From: Bacillota bacterium | GTDB lineage: Bacteria; Bacillota; Clostridia; Christensenellales; CAG-138 | Length of the DNA: 14,017 nucleotides | Reading direction: 5' to 3' | Assembly (NCBI GenBank): GCA_023435855.1 | Contig: JAEZLG010000134.1 | Location: 1-14,017 of the forward strand | Shown here: positions 1 to 6,436 of the stretch, in pieces | Numbering within the stretch: position 1 is the first letter of the stretch | How the letters are laid out: every line of letters starts with the position of its first letter | The notes under the pieces: model-generated | Databases searched by the model: none | What the model saw: only the letters and a program-made list of their open reading frames with translations | What the model was told of the DNA's origin: nothing | Translations under genes and position numbers: made by a program

Positions 1-93
1 TACCACCATACCGGTTATTAGCATAGGGGCCGATACTGTGAGCACCGTCGTGCTCGCGTCCTGCAAGACTTTGATGATCTCGGTCGGGGTCAT
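1..93 (-). CDS. fliQ: FliQ, flagellar export gate membrane protein (N-terminal part)
   Basis: The first 31 codons of an ORF starting at ATG 91-93 and running off the left edge. The peptide begins MTPTEIIKVLQDAST and continues into a hydrophobic stretch with A-P-M-L-I. This is the usual layout of FliQ, a small (about 90-residue) two-helix protein that joins FliP and FliR in the export gate inside the MS ring. An AGGAG ribosome binding site lies 5 bases before the ATG. It follows fliP by 15 bases, as expected for a fliP-fliQ pair. Identification rests on the short N-terminus and on gene order; the rest of the gene is outside the window. Confidence 0.85.
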   Translation of the reverse strand, partial: MTPTEIIKVLQDASTTVLTVSAPMLITGMVV

Positions 94-108
94 GCTATCT
101 CCTTATCG

Positions 109-927
109 TCAGTTAAAGCTTGTAATAAGCGTCTTTACCGTAAGTGTCCAACCGTCCACCATTACAAAAAGCAAAAGTTTAAACGGCAATGATATGACCG
201 TAGGCGGCAGCATCATCATACCCATCGACATGAGCGTACTGGCTACCACCATGTCTATTACGATAAAGGGTATGTAGAGGAAGAAGCCAATCTCAAACCC
301 GTGTTTGATCTCGCTTGTAACAAATGCAGGTATGAGCGTGGTGTTTTTGATTTCATCGAGGTTGTCCACCGTGCTGCCCTGCCCGGAAGCATTCATAAAA
401 AACTTGAGGTCGCTTTCATAGGTCTGCGCGAACATGAAGCTTCGAATGGGCTCCATGGCCCTCTCGCCCGCCTCTTCCTGTGTGATAACGCCCTTTATAT
501 ACGGCTCATAGGCCGTTTCCTTTATGGTATCGATGGTGGGCGTCATAATAAAAAGCGTTACGAAAAGCGCGAGGCCGATGAGTACCTGGTTAGGTGGCAT
601 TTGCTGCATGCCAAGGCCGTTTCTGACAAGCGAAAGTACAATCACGATTCGCGTGAAACATGTGAGCATGACGAGGATGGACGGCAAAAGCGTGAGAACC
701 GTAAGCATGATGAGGATTTCGACACTTTCGCTTCGATCCCCCAAAATGCCGCCAAAGGGACCTTCCTCCTCGGTAGGGCCTAATGCCTCCGACGCATTCG
801 TATCCGGCAGCACCGAGCAGCCCGCCAAGAGAAGCACCGTAAGCATCGCAAGAAGCACAATAAGCGTACGCTTGACAGCGCGCTTATTTTTCTCGATCAG
901 TTGCTTTGCGCGAAGCTCGTTCATCAT
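109..927 (-). CDS. fliP: FliP, flagellar type III export gate protein
   Basis: 272 residues. FliP forms the core of the flagellar protein export channel in the cytoplasmic membrane, together with FliQ and FliR. The family core is clear: an N-terminal hydrophobic block with LTCFTRIVIVLSLVRNGLG, then QMPPNQVLIGLALFVT with a T-P at the end of the helix. A periplasmic stretch of roughly 90 residues follows, and then the C-terminal pair containing FIVIDMVVAS, MGMMMLPP and LPFKLLLFVMVDGW. The N-terminus is a basic leader (KNKRAVKR) and a hydrophobic run. FliP normally has a cleavable signal peptide, but here the run ends in L-A-G-C at residues 34-37, which looks like a lipoprotein signal. The ATG overlaps the fliO stop codon (ATGA, 924-927), which points to translational coupling; a second in-frame ATG follows immediately at 924. 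Confidence 0.97.
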   Translation of the reverse strand: MMNELRAKQLIEKNKRAVKRTLIVLLAMLTVLLLAGCSVLPDTNASEALGPTEEEGPFGGILGDRSESVEILIMLTVLTLLPSILVMLTCFTRIVIVLSLVRNGLGMQQMPPNQVLIGLALFVTLFIMTPTIDTIKETAYEPYIKGVITQEEAGERAMEPIRSFMFAQTYESDLKFFMNASGQGSTVDNLDEIKNTTLIPAFVTSEIKHGFEIGFFLYIPFIVIDMVVASTLMSMGMMMLPPTVISLPFKLLLFVMVDGWTLTVKTLITSFN

Positions 928-1508
928 GCGTCGCCCTTTGTGTCTTCGTCGATGGAGTCTTTCAAGATTTCCTGAAACTCGCTCTTGCGGCTCATTCCCA
1001 TCGTACCCGTACCATAACGTTCACTCCGCCGCTGCTTTATATCATTAAGAAGCGCGTCAAGATCATCTTCAACCGCTTTCTCTGCCTTTGCGCGCGGCTT
1101 AAACAGCGAAAAACTTCCCTTTGTGCCGTTTATAAAGCCCATAATCGGCGGTACTCCCTTCGCAAATGGCTTTTGCTCCGCTTCCTCCGGCTCGAGCGCC
1201 TCGAGTTCTTCGCGTTTAAGTTCAGCGATAAGCCCAATGTTTTGCCCCGGTACGCCTATAAGAAAAAATTTGTGCTTCGTTTCCAAAAGCACGACGCTCT
1301 TGTCCTTTTGGAGCATCACACGCTCCTTAACGCGCATGTGTTTTGCTCTCGTAAGCGCACCGCTTTTATTGCCTATGTAGCGCGTGGCATAATAGGCGAG
1401 CAAAAGCACCGCAAGCAGCACGATGATAAGCCCCAGCGTTTGACCAAAATTATCCTGCAGCACGAGCAAAAGCTGCTTTTGTGCATTTCCCATTGCGCTT
1501 AAAATCAA
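924..1508 (-). CDS. fliO: FliO, flagellar export gate assembly protein
   Basis: FliO is a small bitopic membrane protein that helps assemble the FliP ring of the export gate. The product has one strong transmembrane segment (LGLIIVLLAVLLLAYYATRY). A small cytoplasmic domain follows, with the FliO-type pattern of V-K-E-R-V-M-L then S-V-V-L-L-E and F-F-L-I-G-V, and then a long charged tail with low conservation. The start is uncertain. I chose TTG at 1506-1508 because GGAGGG (1516-1521, read on the minus strand) sits 7 bases before it. The ATG at 1493 has no clear binding site, and the open frame extends upstream to a TTG at 1583. The gene overlaps the fliP start by 4 bases. The family call rests on the layout and its position directly before fliP-fliQ. 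Confidence 0.88.
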   Translation of the reverse strand: MILSAMGNAQKQLLLVLQDNFGQTLGLIIVLLAVLLLAYYATRYIGNKSGALTRAKHMRVKERVMLQKDKSVVLLETKHKFFLIGVPGQNIGLIAELKREELEALEPEEAEQKPFAKGVPPIMGFINGTKGSFSLFKPRAKAEKAVEDDLDALLNDIKQRRSERYGTGTMGMSRKSEFQEILKDSIDEDTKGDA

Positions 1509-1539
1509 CAAAATGCCCTCCGATAAGAGAAAATGCCCC

Positions 1540-1560
1540 GGCAGCACGTCCTGCGCTGCC
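1540..1560 (-). other. Small hairpin just upstream of fliO
   Basis: In the fliE-fliO gap a perfect 6-bp inverted repeat, GGCAGC/GCTGCC, encloses a 9-base loop and ends about 20 bases before the fliO ribosome binding site. No T-run follows, so it is not a standard terminator. It could affect mRNA stability or fliO translation, or be chance. If fliO really starts at the upstream TTG (1583), this stretch is coding. Confidence 0.3.
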
Positions 1561-1614
1561 ACGCGCGAAGATACGCCAGCCAAAGCATTATGCTTTTGTT
1601 ACATGCATGCCGCA

Positions 1615-1917
1615 TCAAAGCTGCATGCGCATCACTTCGTTGTACGCATCGATTACCTTGTTGCGCACCTGTACCGCGAGGTTGAATGTGAGCTCTGCTT
1701 TCTGTGCCGTGATGAGCGAGGTATGAATATCGGTACTCTGGCCGCTCAAAAGCTGCAGGCTGTTGACATCGTTTTTTGTCTGCACATCCTCTACCTGCCC
1801 GATGGTATCCTTTAAAAAGTCGGAAAAGTTCGTACCCGTGTTTTCGGTCGTCGAACTCCCGGTCGTGTTGAGGACGTTGAGCAGCGAACTGATATTGTTT
1901 ACAGAATCAATTGCCAT
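1615..1917 (-). CDS. fliE: FliE, MS ring-rod junction protein
   Basis: 100 residues, the normal FliE length. FliE is an early export substrate that joins the MS ring to the proximal rod. The C-terminal half carries the family signature: FSDFLKDTIGQVEDVQ in the middle, then S-L-I-T-A-Q-K-A-E-L-T-F-N-L and V-R-N-K-V-I-D-A-Y-N-E-V-M-R-M-Q at the end. The N-terminus is variable and rich in serine and threonine, as usual. The ATG at 1915-1917 is preceded by a strong GAGGAGGT site about 5 bases away. It lies 19 bases after flgC. In many bacteria fliF follows fliE, but here the next gene is fliO. Confidence 0.97.
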   Translation of the reverse strand: MAIDSVNNISSLLNVLNTTGSSTTENTGTNFSDFLKDTIGQVEDVQTKNDVNSLQLLSGQSTDIHTSLITAQKAELTFNLAVQVRNKVIDAYNEVMRMQL

Positions 1918-1936
1918 AAGTTACCTCCTCAAGAGC

Positions 1937-2368
1937 TTATTTGCCGATTTCGAGCGCTTTGAGCATCATGCTCTTCATGCCGTTGAGAGCGGTCACGTTT
2001 GCCTCGTAGGCGCGTGTGGCGGCCATCATATCGATAAGCTCGGTGGTCTCATTCACATTGGGGTAGCGTACGTAGCCATCCACGTCCGCATCCGGATTGT
2101 CGGGATCGTACTCGAGCTTAAAATCGGATGGGTCCTCCACGATTTTTGAAACAACAGCTCCTCGGCCGATTGGGTTCATTGCGGAGTTTAAGTAGCTCGA
2201 GAACGACGGTTTTTGCTCGGTTATGACCGAGACCTGGCGCCTGTAAGGGCCTCCGTCACTTGTACGCGTTGTTTGGGCATTGGCGAGGTTTTGGCTGATA
2301 ACGTCCATGCGCATGCGCTGCGCGGTGAGCGCAGAGCCGCTGATATTAAACGCATTCAAAAAGCTCAT
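1937..2368 (-). CDS. flgC: FlgC, flagellar proximal rod protein
   Basis: 143 residues, a typical FlgC length. FlgC is one of the proximal rod subunits, exported by the flagellar type III system and assembled in the periplasmic space. The N-terminal rod signature is present (F-N-I-S-G-S-A-L-T-A-Q-R-M-R-M-D-V-I-S-Q-N-L-A-N-A). So is the C-terminal rod domain, with the FlgC-typical Y-V-R-Y-P-N-V-N then E-L-I-D-M-M-A-A-T-R-A-Y-E-A-N-V and M-K-S-M-M-L-K-A-L-E-I-G-K. The D-G-G-P-Y-R-R motif after the N-terminal helix also fits. It starts 6 bases after flgB ends and is probably translated together with it. Confidence 0.98.
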   Translation of the reverse strand: MSFLNAFNISGSALTAQRMRMDVISQNLANAQTTRTSDGGPYRRQVSVITEQKPSFSSYLNSAMNPIGRGAVVSKIVEDPSDFKLEYDPDNPDADVDGYVRYPNVNETTELIDMMAATRAYEANVTALNGMKSMMLKALEIGK

Positions 2369-2374
2369 CTACTC

Positions 2375-2785
2375 TTACCTGCCTTCCGTGATCGCCATCC
2401 GCAGCATGGAAAACTCGCTGTTGAGCTTTTCCACCAGCGTGTTGTAATAGAGCGTGTTTTTGGCAAGCTCCACGTTTTCGTAGTCGAGATCAACGTTGTT
2501 GCCGTCCATGCGCATGCTCGAATCGCTGTTTTCAAGGACCGTCGGCACGATGCTGTCAGCTCCTCGGTTTGAAAAATCGATATGCTTCTCACGCGTCACT
2601 TTGTTATCGAAACTGTTTTCGTCGTCAAGTGCGGCGGCAAATACATCTTCAAACTCTACGCGTGAGCTTTTGAAGTTCGGCGTTTCGGCATTGGCGATGT
2701 TGTGGGAGATTACTTGATTGCGCATCCACGATGCGTCAAGCCCTTTTTCGAGGTACTTTGTGGAATCAAAAATGTTTTTGATCAC
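2375..2785 (-). CDS. flgB: FlgB, flagellar proximal rod protein
   Basis: 136 residues, normal for FlgB, a proximal rod subunit that packs next to FliE and FlgC. Visible features are the N-terminal W-M-R-N-Q-V-I-S-H-N-I-A-N-A-E-T-P-N-F-K motif and an R-V-E-F-E-D-V-F segment. A central variable region follows, and then the C-terminal helix N-V-D-L-D-Y-E-N-V-E-L-A-K-N-T-L-Y-Y-N with L-R-M-A-I-T-E-G-R. The start is a GTG (2783-2785) overlapping the TGA of the upstream transglycosylase gene in the form GTGA. A GGAGGG site lies 8 bases before it, which supports this start and coupled translation. Confidence 0.97.
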   Translation of the reverse strand: MIKNIFDSTKYLEKGLDASWMRNQVISHNIANAETPNFKSSRVEFEDVFAAALDDENSFDNKVTREKHIDFSNRGADSIVPTVLENSDSSMRMDGNNVDLDYENVELAKNTLYYNTLVEKLNSEFSMLRMAITEGR

Positions 2786-3393
2786 AAGCTTTGCCCTCCT
2801 TTATAGGCATCCCTGTAGGAAAGCACACGATCGACGTAAGCGCGGACAGAGGTGCTCAGCTTCGTGTACTGATCTACGTTGTTTGCATCGGTAATGTTGA
2901 GGGACGCGACCCGTGAAGGGCCGGTATTATAGGCTGCGAGCGCAAGGCGTATATCCCCGAAACGCTCGATCTGCTTTGAAAGATATTGCGTACCCGCAAA
3001 AATGTTTTGCTGTGCATCAAACGAGTCGGTAACCCCAAGAGAGGCTGCAGTACCCGGCATAAGCTGCATAAGACCTTCAGCGCCCGCGCTCGATACCGCG
3101 TTTTTGTTATAACTCGATTCCGCCTGTATGACCGCGCGTATGAGATCTGCGTCAAGGCCATATGCATTAGACGCGGCGGCAATGATGGAATCGTAAGCGC
3201 CGGTAGTTACATCCGCTGCAGCCGTTGAAACGGCGGGATTTTCGCCCGAAGCCTGCGCAAGCAGGCTTGAAAACAAGGGGGAACTGAGCCCCACTCGAGC
3301 AGATACACTGTCGAGCTTTTGCTGCACCTCGACGAGTTTTTGGTAATAGACGGCGTTAACAGATGATATCGCTGCCACCCCCATGTAATTCAT
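2782..3393 (-). CDS. Lytic transglycosylase (SLT domain), probably for rod penetration of the cell wall
   Basis: 203 residues. The C-terminal half is a soluble-lytic-transglycosylase domain that would cleave the glycan backbone of peptidoglycan. It has the catalytic glutamate in A-V-I-Q-A-E-S-S-Y-N (E92), then GAEGLMQLMPGTA (104-116) and the substrate-groove motif A-L-A-A-Y-N-T-G-P (151-159), followed by a short C-terminal helix. Residues 1-65 are a helix-prone, low-complexity stretch without a clear signal peptide, so the export route is not obvious. The gene is the first of the flgB-flgC-fliE run and overlaps flgB by 4 bases. This suggests it clears peptidoglycan for the rod, a job done in some bacteria by FlgJ-type proteins; that role is inference. 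Start alternatives are ATG 3393 and ATG 3384 (see the promoter entry). Confidence 0.92.
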   Translation of the reverse strand: MNYMGVAAISSVNAVYYQKLVEVQQKLDSVSARVGLSSPLFSSLLAQASGENPAVSTAAADVTTGAYDSIIAAASNAYGLDADLIRAVIQAESSYNKNAVSSAGAEGLMQLMPGTAASLGVTDSFDAQQNIFAGTQYLSKQIERFGDIRLALAAYNTGPSRVASLNITDANNVDQYTKLSTSVRAYVDRVLSYRDAYKGGQSL

Positions 3394-3398
3394 TAATT

Positions 3399-3427
3399 AG
3401 TATAACAACAAAAGATACCGGTTTCAA
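3399..3427 (-). promoter_or_regulatory. Sigma-A-like promoter of the transglycosylase-flgB operon
   Basis: On the minus strand, TTGAAA (3422-3427) is followed after exactly 17 bases by TATACT (3399-3404), close to the housekeeping consensus. The predicted start, 6-7 bases after the -10 box, falls on the ATG at 3391-3393. The message would therefore be leaderless, or translation would begin at a later codon. This is the only good promoter I see in front of this operon. Confidence 0.65.
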
Positions 3428-3566
3428 CAATATTTTCATAATTTACCGCATTTTTGATACATCCTTTTCCCGTATTTTGTGTTAGATTGTCAATTTTGCC
3501 ACAACAATTTGTTTTTTTCGCCTAGACGTGCTCATAAAAATACAGACGTCAAAAACCCATGGGTTT

Positions 3567-3688
3567 GTCAAGGGGCGTACACGCAGTTTGCAATAGTCGT
3601 CTTGCTCCTGAGGTCGCAATACTCCTTTGCTCACTGGCTTCCGCCTCGCTTCATCCGCCACAGGCGGCGCTCAGCTCCGCCCCTTGAC
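3567..3688. repeat. Perfect 11-bp inverted repeat flanking a structured segment
   Basis: GTCAAGGGGCG at 3567-3577 is the exact reverse complement of CGCCCCTTGAC at 3678-3688. The 100 bases between them contain a further hairpin, CCGCC-ACA-GGCGG (3655-3667). The pair could close a long-stem RNA or mark the ends of a small repeat element. No target-site duplication was recognised. Confidence 0.7.
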
Positions 3689-3893
3689 TAAAATCCGGCT
3701 TCGGCGGCATGTACACGTCCGGCGAAGCCGGAGCCCTAACGTCCGGCAGAGCCAGAGCCCTTCGGGCCGAGGTTTACAGCCTCGCGTGGGCCAAGGCCTT
3801 TGGCCTTGCGTGCCGAAACGGATGAAAGCCGCAGGCTTTCGTACCTATCACGCTTTACCGCCCGGAAATGCAAAGCATTTTAGGTAAAGCGTG
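3655..3893. repeat. Array of short hairpins, mostly with 3-base loops
   Basis: Successive perfect hairpins on the plus strand: CCGCC-ACA-GGCGG (3655-3667); TCCGGC-GAA-GCCGGA (3718-3732); GCCC-TTC-GGGC (3757-3767); CGAGG with CCTCG over 7 bases (3768-3784); CAAGGCC-TTT-GGCCTTG (3792-3808); GAAAGCC-GCA-GGCTTTC (3824-3840); and AAATGC-AAA-GCATTT (3866-3880) inside an outer 11-bp stem CACGCTTTACC/GGTAAAGCGTG (3849-3859 with 3883-3893). The stems differ in sequence but share one design. It may be a structured RNA or a degenerate palindromic repeat element; I do not recognise a named family. Confidence 0.6.
3715..3762 (+). repeat. Two adjacent copies of a 24-bp repeat
   Basis: Copy 1 (3715-3738) begins ACGTCCGGCGAAGCC and copy 2 (3739-3762) begins ACGTCCGGCAGAGCC. 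They adjoin exactly and differ at only four positions. Copy 1 contains the perfect hairpin TCCGGC-GAA-GCCGGA; copy 2 has a version weakened by one mismatch. Two copies are too few for a CRISPR and there is no spacer. Confidence 0.7.
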
Positions 3894-3925
3894 CAAAATC
3901 AAAAAAGAGACGCGTCACTTTTATG

Positions 3926-3959
3926 AAACAAAGAGACGCACGGCGAGCCGCCGCGCGTC
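3926..3959 (-). terminator. Rho-independent terminator of the fliD-cheB operon
   Basis: An 11-bp stem at 3935-3945 and 3949-3959 (one G-U pair) with a 3-base loop, very GC-rich. On the minus strand it is followed by TCTTTGTTT. It lies about 73 bases past the cheB stop and is the natural end of that transcript. Confidence 0.75.
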
Positions 3960-4031
3960 CGTGCGCTTCGTTACTTATTACTATCGTCTCAACATCCCTG
4001 TTTCTTTAGCTTGCGGGGATTTCCTGCAATT

Positions 4032-5081
4032 TTATCGGGATTTTCGCTGTTCGTCGCGCCATGCATAAATGGCTTGTGCGATGGAGTTCAAAGGGAGTTC
4101 CTTCGTAACAGCCCCCATGCCCATTGCCACCATCGGCATGCCGTATACCACGCTGGATTCCTTATTCTGCCCGATGGTATGTGCACCGCTTTGTTTCATT
4201 TTTAAAAGCCCATTCGCTCCGTCGGCGCCCATACCCGTGAGTAAGATGCCTAATGCCGAATTCCCTGCTGTTTTAGCGACCGACTCAAACATTACGTCCA
4301 CGGATGGGCAGTGCCCGCTAACCTTTTCGCCCTTTTTACAACGCACGCGAAAGCCGCCTGCATATTTTTCCAATGTCATATGGTATTCTCCCGGTGCTAC
4401 GAGAGCGCAGCCCGGACGGAGAATATCGCCGTCTTCTGCTTCCTTTGCGGCAAGCTTTGTGGTATTGTTAAGCCTTTCGGCGTAAAGCTTTGTGAATACC
4501 GGCGGCATGTGCTGCACAATGAGGATACCGGGTAGGTCATTGCGAAGCTCAGATAATATTCTCGCGGTCGCTTCCGTGCCTCCCGTAGACGCACCGATGG
4601 CGATGACGCAGGCGTTCCCGCACTGCGCGGTGTTCAATGTATTTTCCTGCCTATGCGGCGTATTTTTATGTTGACCTACCTTGGCGATAGAGGCGATTTT
4701 CAGCTTTATGATGAGTTCACTTGCAAATGCCGCCCGGCCTTCGCCCGACTCTGATGGTTTGCTCTCAAAGTCTACCGCACCTGCCTGCAGCGCATCAAAC
4801 ACAATGCCGCTTGCGGAACTTACAATAATCACCGGTACCGGATGCTGCGGCATAAGCTTTTTTAAAAAATCGATACCGTTCATGCCCGGCATTTGAACAT
4901 CGAGCGTCATAACGTCAGGATTGAGCGCTTCGACCTTTTCGAGAGCCTCAAACGGGTCGTTCGCGGTGCCGACAACCTCTATGGCCGCGTCCTTTCCGAT
5001 TTCATTTGCGATGAAGTGGCGCGCGAACAGGGAATCATCCACGACGAGCACGCGAATTTTTTTGAAGGGAATAACGATCAC
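4032..5081 (-). CDS. cheB: CheB, receptor methylesterase/glutamine deamidase
   Basis: 349 residues, standard for CheB. It removes methyl groups from receptor glutamates and deamidates glutamines when phosphorylated by CheA. The N-terminal receiver domain (about 9-125) has the acidic pair in V-L-V-V-D-D-S (D15, D16), the phosphoacceptor D61 in M-T-L-D-V-Q-M-P-G-M-N-G, and K108 in E-S-K-P. After a linker, the methylesterase domain (about 157-345) has the catalytic triad S165 in I-G-A-S-T-G-G, H191 in V-Q-H-M-P-P and D287 in LTGMGADGANG. All catalytic residues are present. The start is a GTG (5079-5081), 7 bases after cheR, with GAAAGG close in front. It is the last gene of the operon. Confidence 0.98.
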   Translation of the reverse strand: MIVIPFKKIRVLVVDDSLFARHFIANEIGKDAAIEVVGTANDPFEALEKVEALNPDVMTLDVQMPGMNGIDFLKKLMPQHPVPVIIVSSASGIVFDALQAGAVDFESKPSESGEGRAAFASELIIKLKIASIAKVGQHKNTPHRQENTLNTAQCGNACVIAIGASTGGTEATARILSELRNDLPGILIVQHMPPVFTKLYAERLNNTTKLAAKEAEDGDILRPGCALVAPGEYHMTLEKYAGGFRVRCKKGEKVSGHCPSVDVMFESVAKTAGNSALGILLTGMGADGANGLLKMKQSGAHTIGQNKESSVVYGMPMVAMGMGAVTKELPLNSIAQAIYAWRDEQRKSR

Positions 5082-5088
5082 CTGCCTT

Positions 5089-5931
5089 TCAGGCCTTATG
5101 GTAAATGGATGGCATTACATAGGTAAGCTTTGTGTTGCTTCGATCGAGCGATTCGGACTGCCCCACAATTAGGTAACCGCCCGGCGCAAGCGCATCGTAA
5201 AAACGGTTCACCAGCTCTGTCTTGGTCTTTGACTCGAAGTAAATCATAACGTTTCGGCAAAAGATTACATGAAACTTCTTTTTGAAGGGAAACACCTTTT
5301 CCATAAGATTAAACGGGCGGAAAATCACTTCCTGACGTAGATTGTCCTTCACTTTCCACCGCCCGTCTGGGAGTTCCGAGAAGTACGTGAGCTTCCACAC
5401 CTTAGGGAGCGAATCAACCGCCTCAGCACCATATATGCCGGCACTTGCGAAGTTAAGTACCTTTTGTGAGATATCGGTAGCGAGTATTTTTTTATCCCAC
5501 GACGGAGCGTCGCTTTTGAAAAACTCCTGCGTCACCATGGAAAGAGTGTAGGCTTCCTCACCCGTAGAGCTGCCCGCACTCCAAAGTCTGAGGTCGCGGT
5601 CCTTTACGTTTGATTGAAGCTCCGGCAATATGTGTGTACGGTAGAATTCAAAATGATCCCATTCCCGCATGAAGTAAGAATAGTTTGTAGTGAGATAATT
5701 AAGTATATTGCTTAGTTCCGCACCCGTCGGGTCGGCAAACACAAAATCGAGGTACTCGGTATAGTTATCGTAGCCGTTGCGGACAAGATACTGGTTGAGC
5801 CTGCCCTCGATGAGCACGCGCTTTTTTGTTAAGTTGATGCCGAAGCGATCACGAAGGTATTCGGTAAGCCTCACAAAATCGCGGTCGCTGATGCGGATGA
5901 CCCCAATGCCGTCCAGTCCGTCCATACGCAT
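5089..5931 (-). CDS. cheR: CheR, S-adenosylmethionine-dependent receptor methyltransferase
   Basis: 280 residues, normal for CheR. It methylates glutamates on the MCP signalling domain and so sets adaptation, opposing CheB. An all-helical N-domain (about 15-75) with R-F-G-I-N-L-T-K-K-R is followed by the catalytic domain: T-T-N-Y-S-Y-F-M-R-E (81-90), the SAM-binding W-S-A-G-S-S-T-G-E-E-A-Y-T-L (117-130), A-T-D-I-S (151-155) and F-C-R-N-V-M-I-Y-F (224-232). It ends with G-G-Y-L-I-V-G-Q-S-E. Two in-frame ATGs compete: 5931 and 5925. AAGGGG is 3 bases from the first and 9 from the second, so the second may be used. Its likely substrates include the receptors at 9257-14017. Confidence 0.98.
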   Translation of the reverse strand: MRMDGLDGIGVIRISDRDFVRLTEYLRDRFGINLTKKRVLIEGRLNQYLVRNGYDNYTEYLDFVFADPTGAELSNILNYLTTNYSYFMREWDHFEFYRTHILPELQSNVKDRDLRLWSAGSSTGEEAYTLSMVTQEFFKSDAPSWDKKILATDISQKVLNFASAGIYGAEAVDSLPKVWKLTYFSELPDGRWKVKDNLRQEVIFRPFNLMEKVFPFKKKFHVIFCRNVMIYFESKTKTELVNRFYDALAPGGYLIVGQSESLDRSNTKLTYVMPSIYHKA

Positions 5932-5951
5932 AAACCCCTTGTTTGCTATGG

Positions 5952-6419
5952 TTATTCCTCGTTGAGGAGCTCGTCGGCATCCAATATAAGCGTTACCTTA
6001 TCGTTTTCGGTTCCGAAGCCGCATATGTAACGGTTTAGCTCATACGCACCGTAGGAGGGGGGTGCTACGATTTTCTCGTCAGGAATGGTGAGCACCTCAC
6101 TTACGCTGTCCACAATAAGCCCCGCAAAAAGGCCGCCCGTTTCCATAACGATCACGCAGGTGCGCTCATCGTAAGGGATTGCAGGCTTTTTGAATTTAAG
6201 CCGTATGTCGATGACAGGCACAATCTTGCCGCGCAAATTGATGATCCCTTTCACATGGGCGGGAACGTCCGGAAGCGGCGTAATGGGATAGATGCCGATA
6301 ATTTCGTTTACTGAGCTGATGGCGACGGCAAAGCTTTCCTCCCCCACCGGAAATGTTAAATACCTGCCGTATTGCGTGTCTTCCCGCTCTACAAGAAGCG
6401 TGCTCTTCATCTCTTCCAT
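5952..6419 (-). CDS. cheW: CheW, receptor-kinase coupling protein
   Basis: 155 residues, a single CheW domain that bridges MCP tips and the CheA kinase in the cytoplasmic signalling array. Visible are the opening Y-L-T-F-P-V-G-E-E-S-F-A-V, the V-N-E-I segment, the diagnostic G-I-I-N-L-R-G-K-I-V-P-V-I-D-I-R (58-73), and F-A-G-L-I-V-D-S-V-S-E-V-L (98-110), then the C-terminal I-L-D-A-D-E-L-L. The ATG at 6417-6419 has an ideal AGGAGG site 6 bases away, which favours it over the ATG at 6410. It lies 17 bases after yaaR and 20 bases before cheR. Confidence 0.98.
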   Translation of the reverse strand: MEEMKSTLLVEREDTQYGRYLTFPVGEESFAVAISSVNEIIGIYPITPLPDVPAHVKGIINLRGKIVPVIDIRLKFKKPAIPYDERTCVIVMETGGLFAGLIVDSVSEVLTIPDEKIVAPPSYGAYELNRYICGFGTENDKVTLILDADELLNEE

Positions 6420-6436
6420 ATAGGACCTCCTGCTTA

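Larger units (their letters stand above)
3394..4031. other. 638-bp gene-free interval between the cheB end and the flagellar rod operon
   Basis: No open frame here looks like a protein: the possible ORFs on the plus strand are short, rich in arginine, serine and proline, and run through palindromes. The interval contains the cheB terminator at its high-coordinate end, a dense set of hairpins in the middle (3567-3893), an AT-rich stretch around 3405-3540, and the transglycosylase promoter at its low-coordinate end. The middle is clearly more GC-rich and structured than its surroundings. Confidence 0.8.

Noticed and set aside
301..1502. Long plus-strand open frames across fliP and fliO (301-783, 524-1048, 906-1502)
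   Set aside because: They are antisense to clear fliP and fliO genes, have no family resemblance, are rich in arginine, serine and histidine, and lack ribosome binding sites.
3567..3688. Insertion sequence or miniature transposon
   Set aside because: The 11-bp inverted repeat is perfect, but I see no transposase remnant or flanking target duplication, so I list only the repeat itself.
3715..3762. CRISPR-like array
   Set aside because: Only two adjacent copies, no spacers and no cas genes nearby.
3479..4068. Plus-strand open frames in the cheB to transglycosylase interval
   Set aside because: They run through hairpins and repeats, have biased arginine-rich composition, no ribosome binding site and no recognisable domain.
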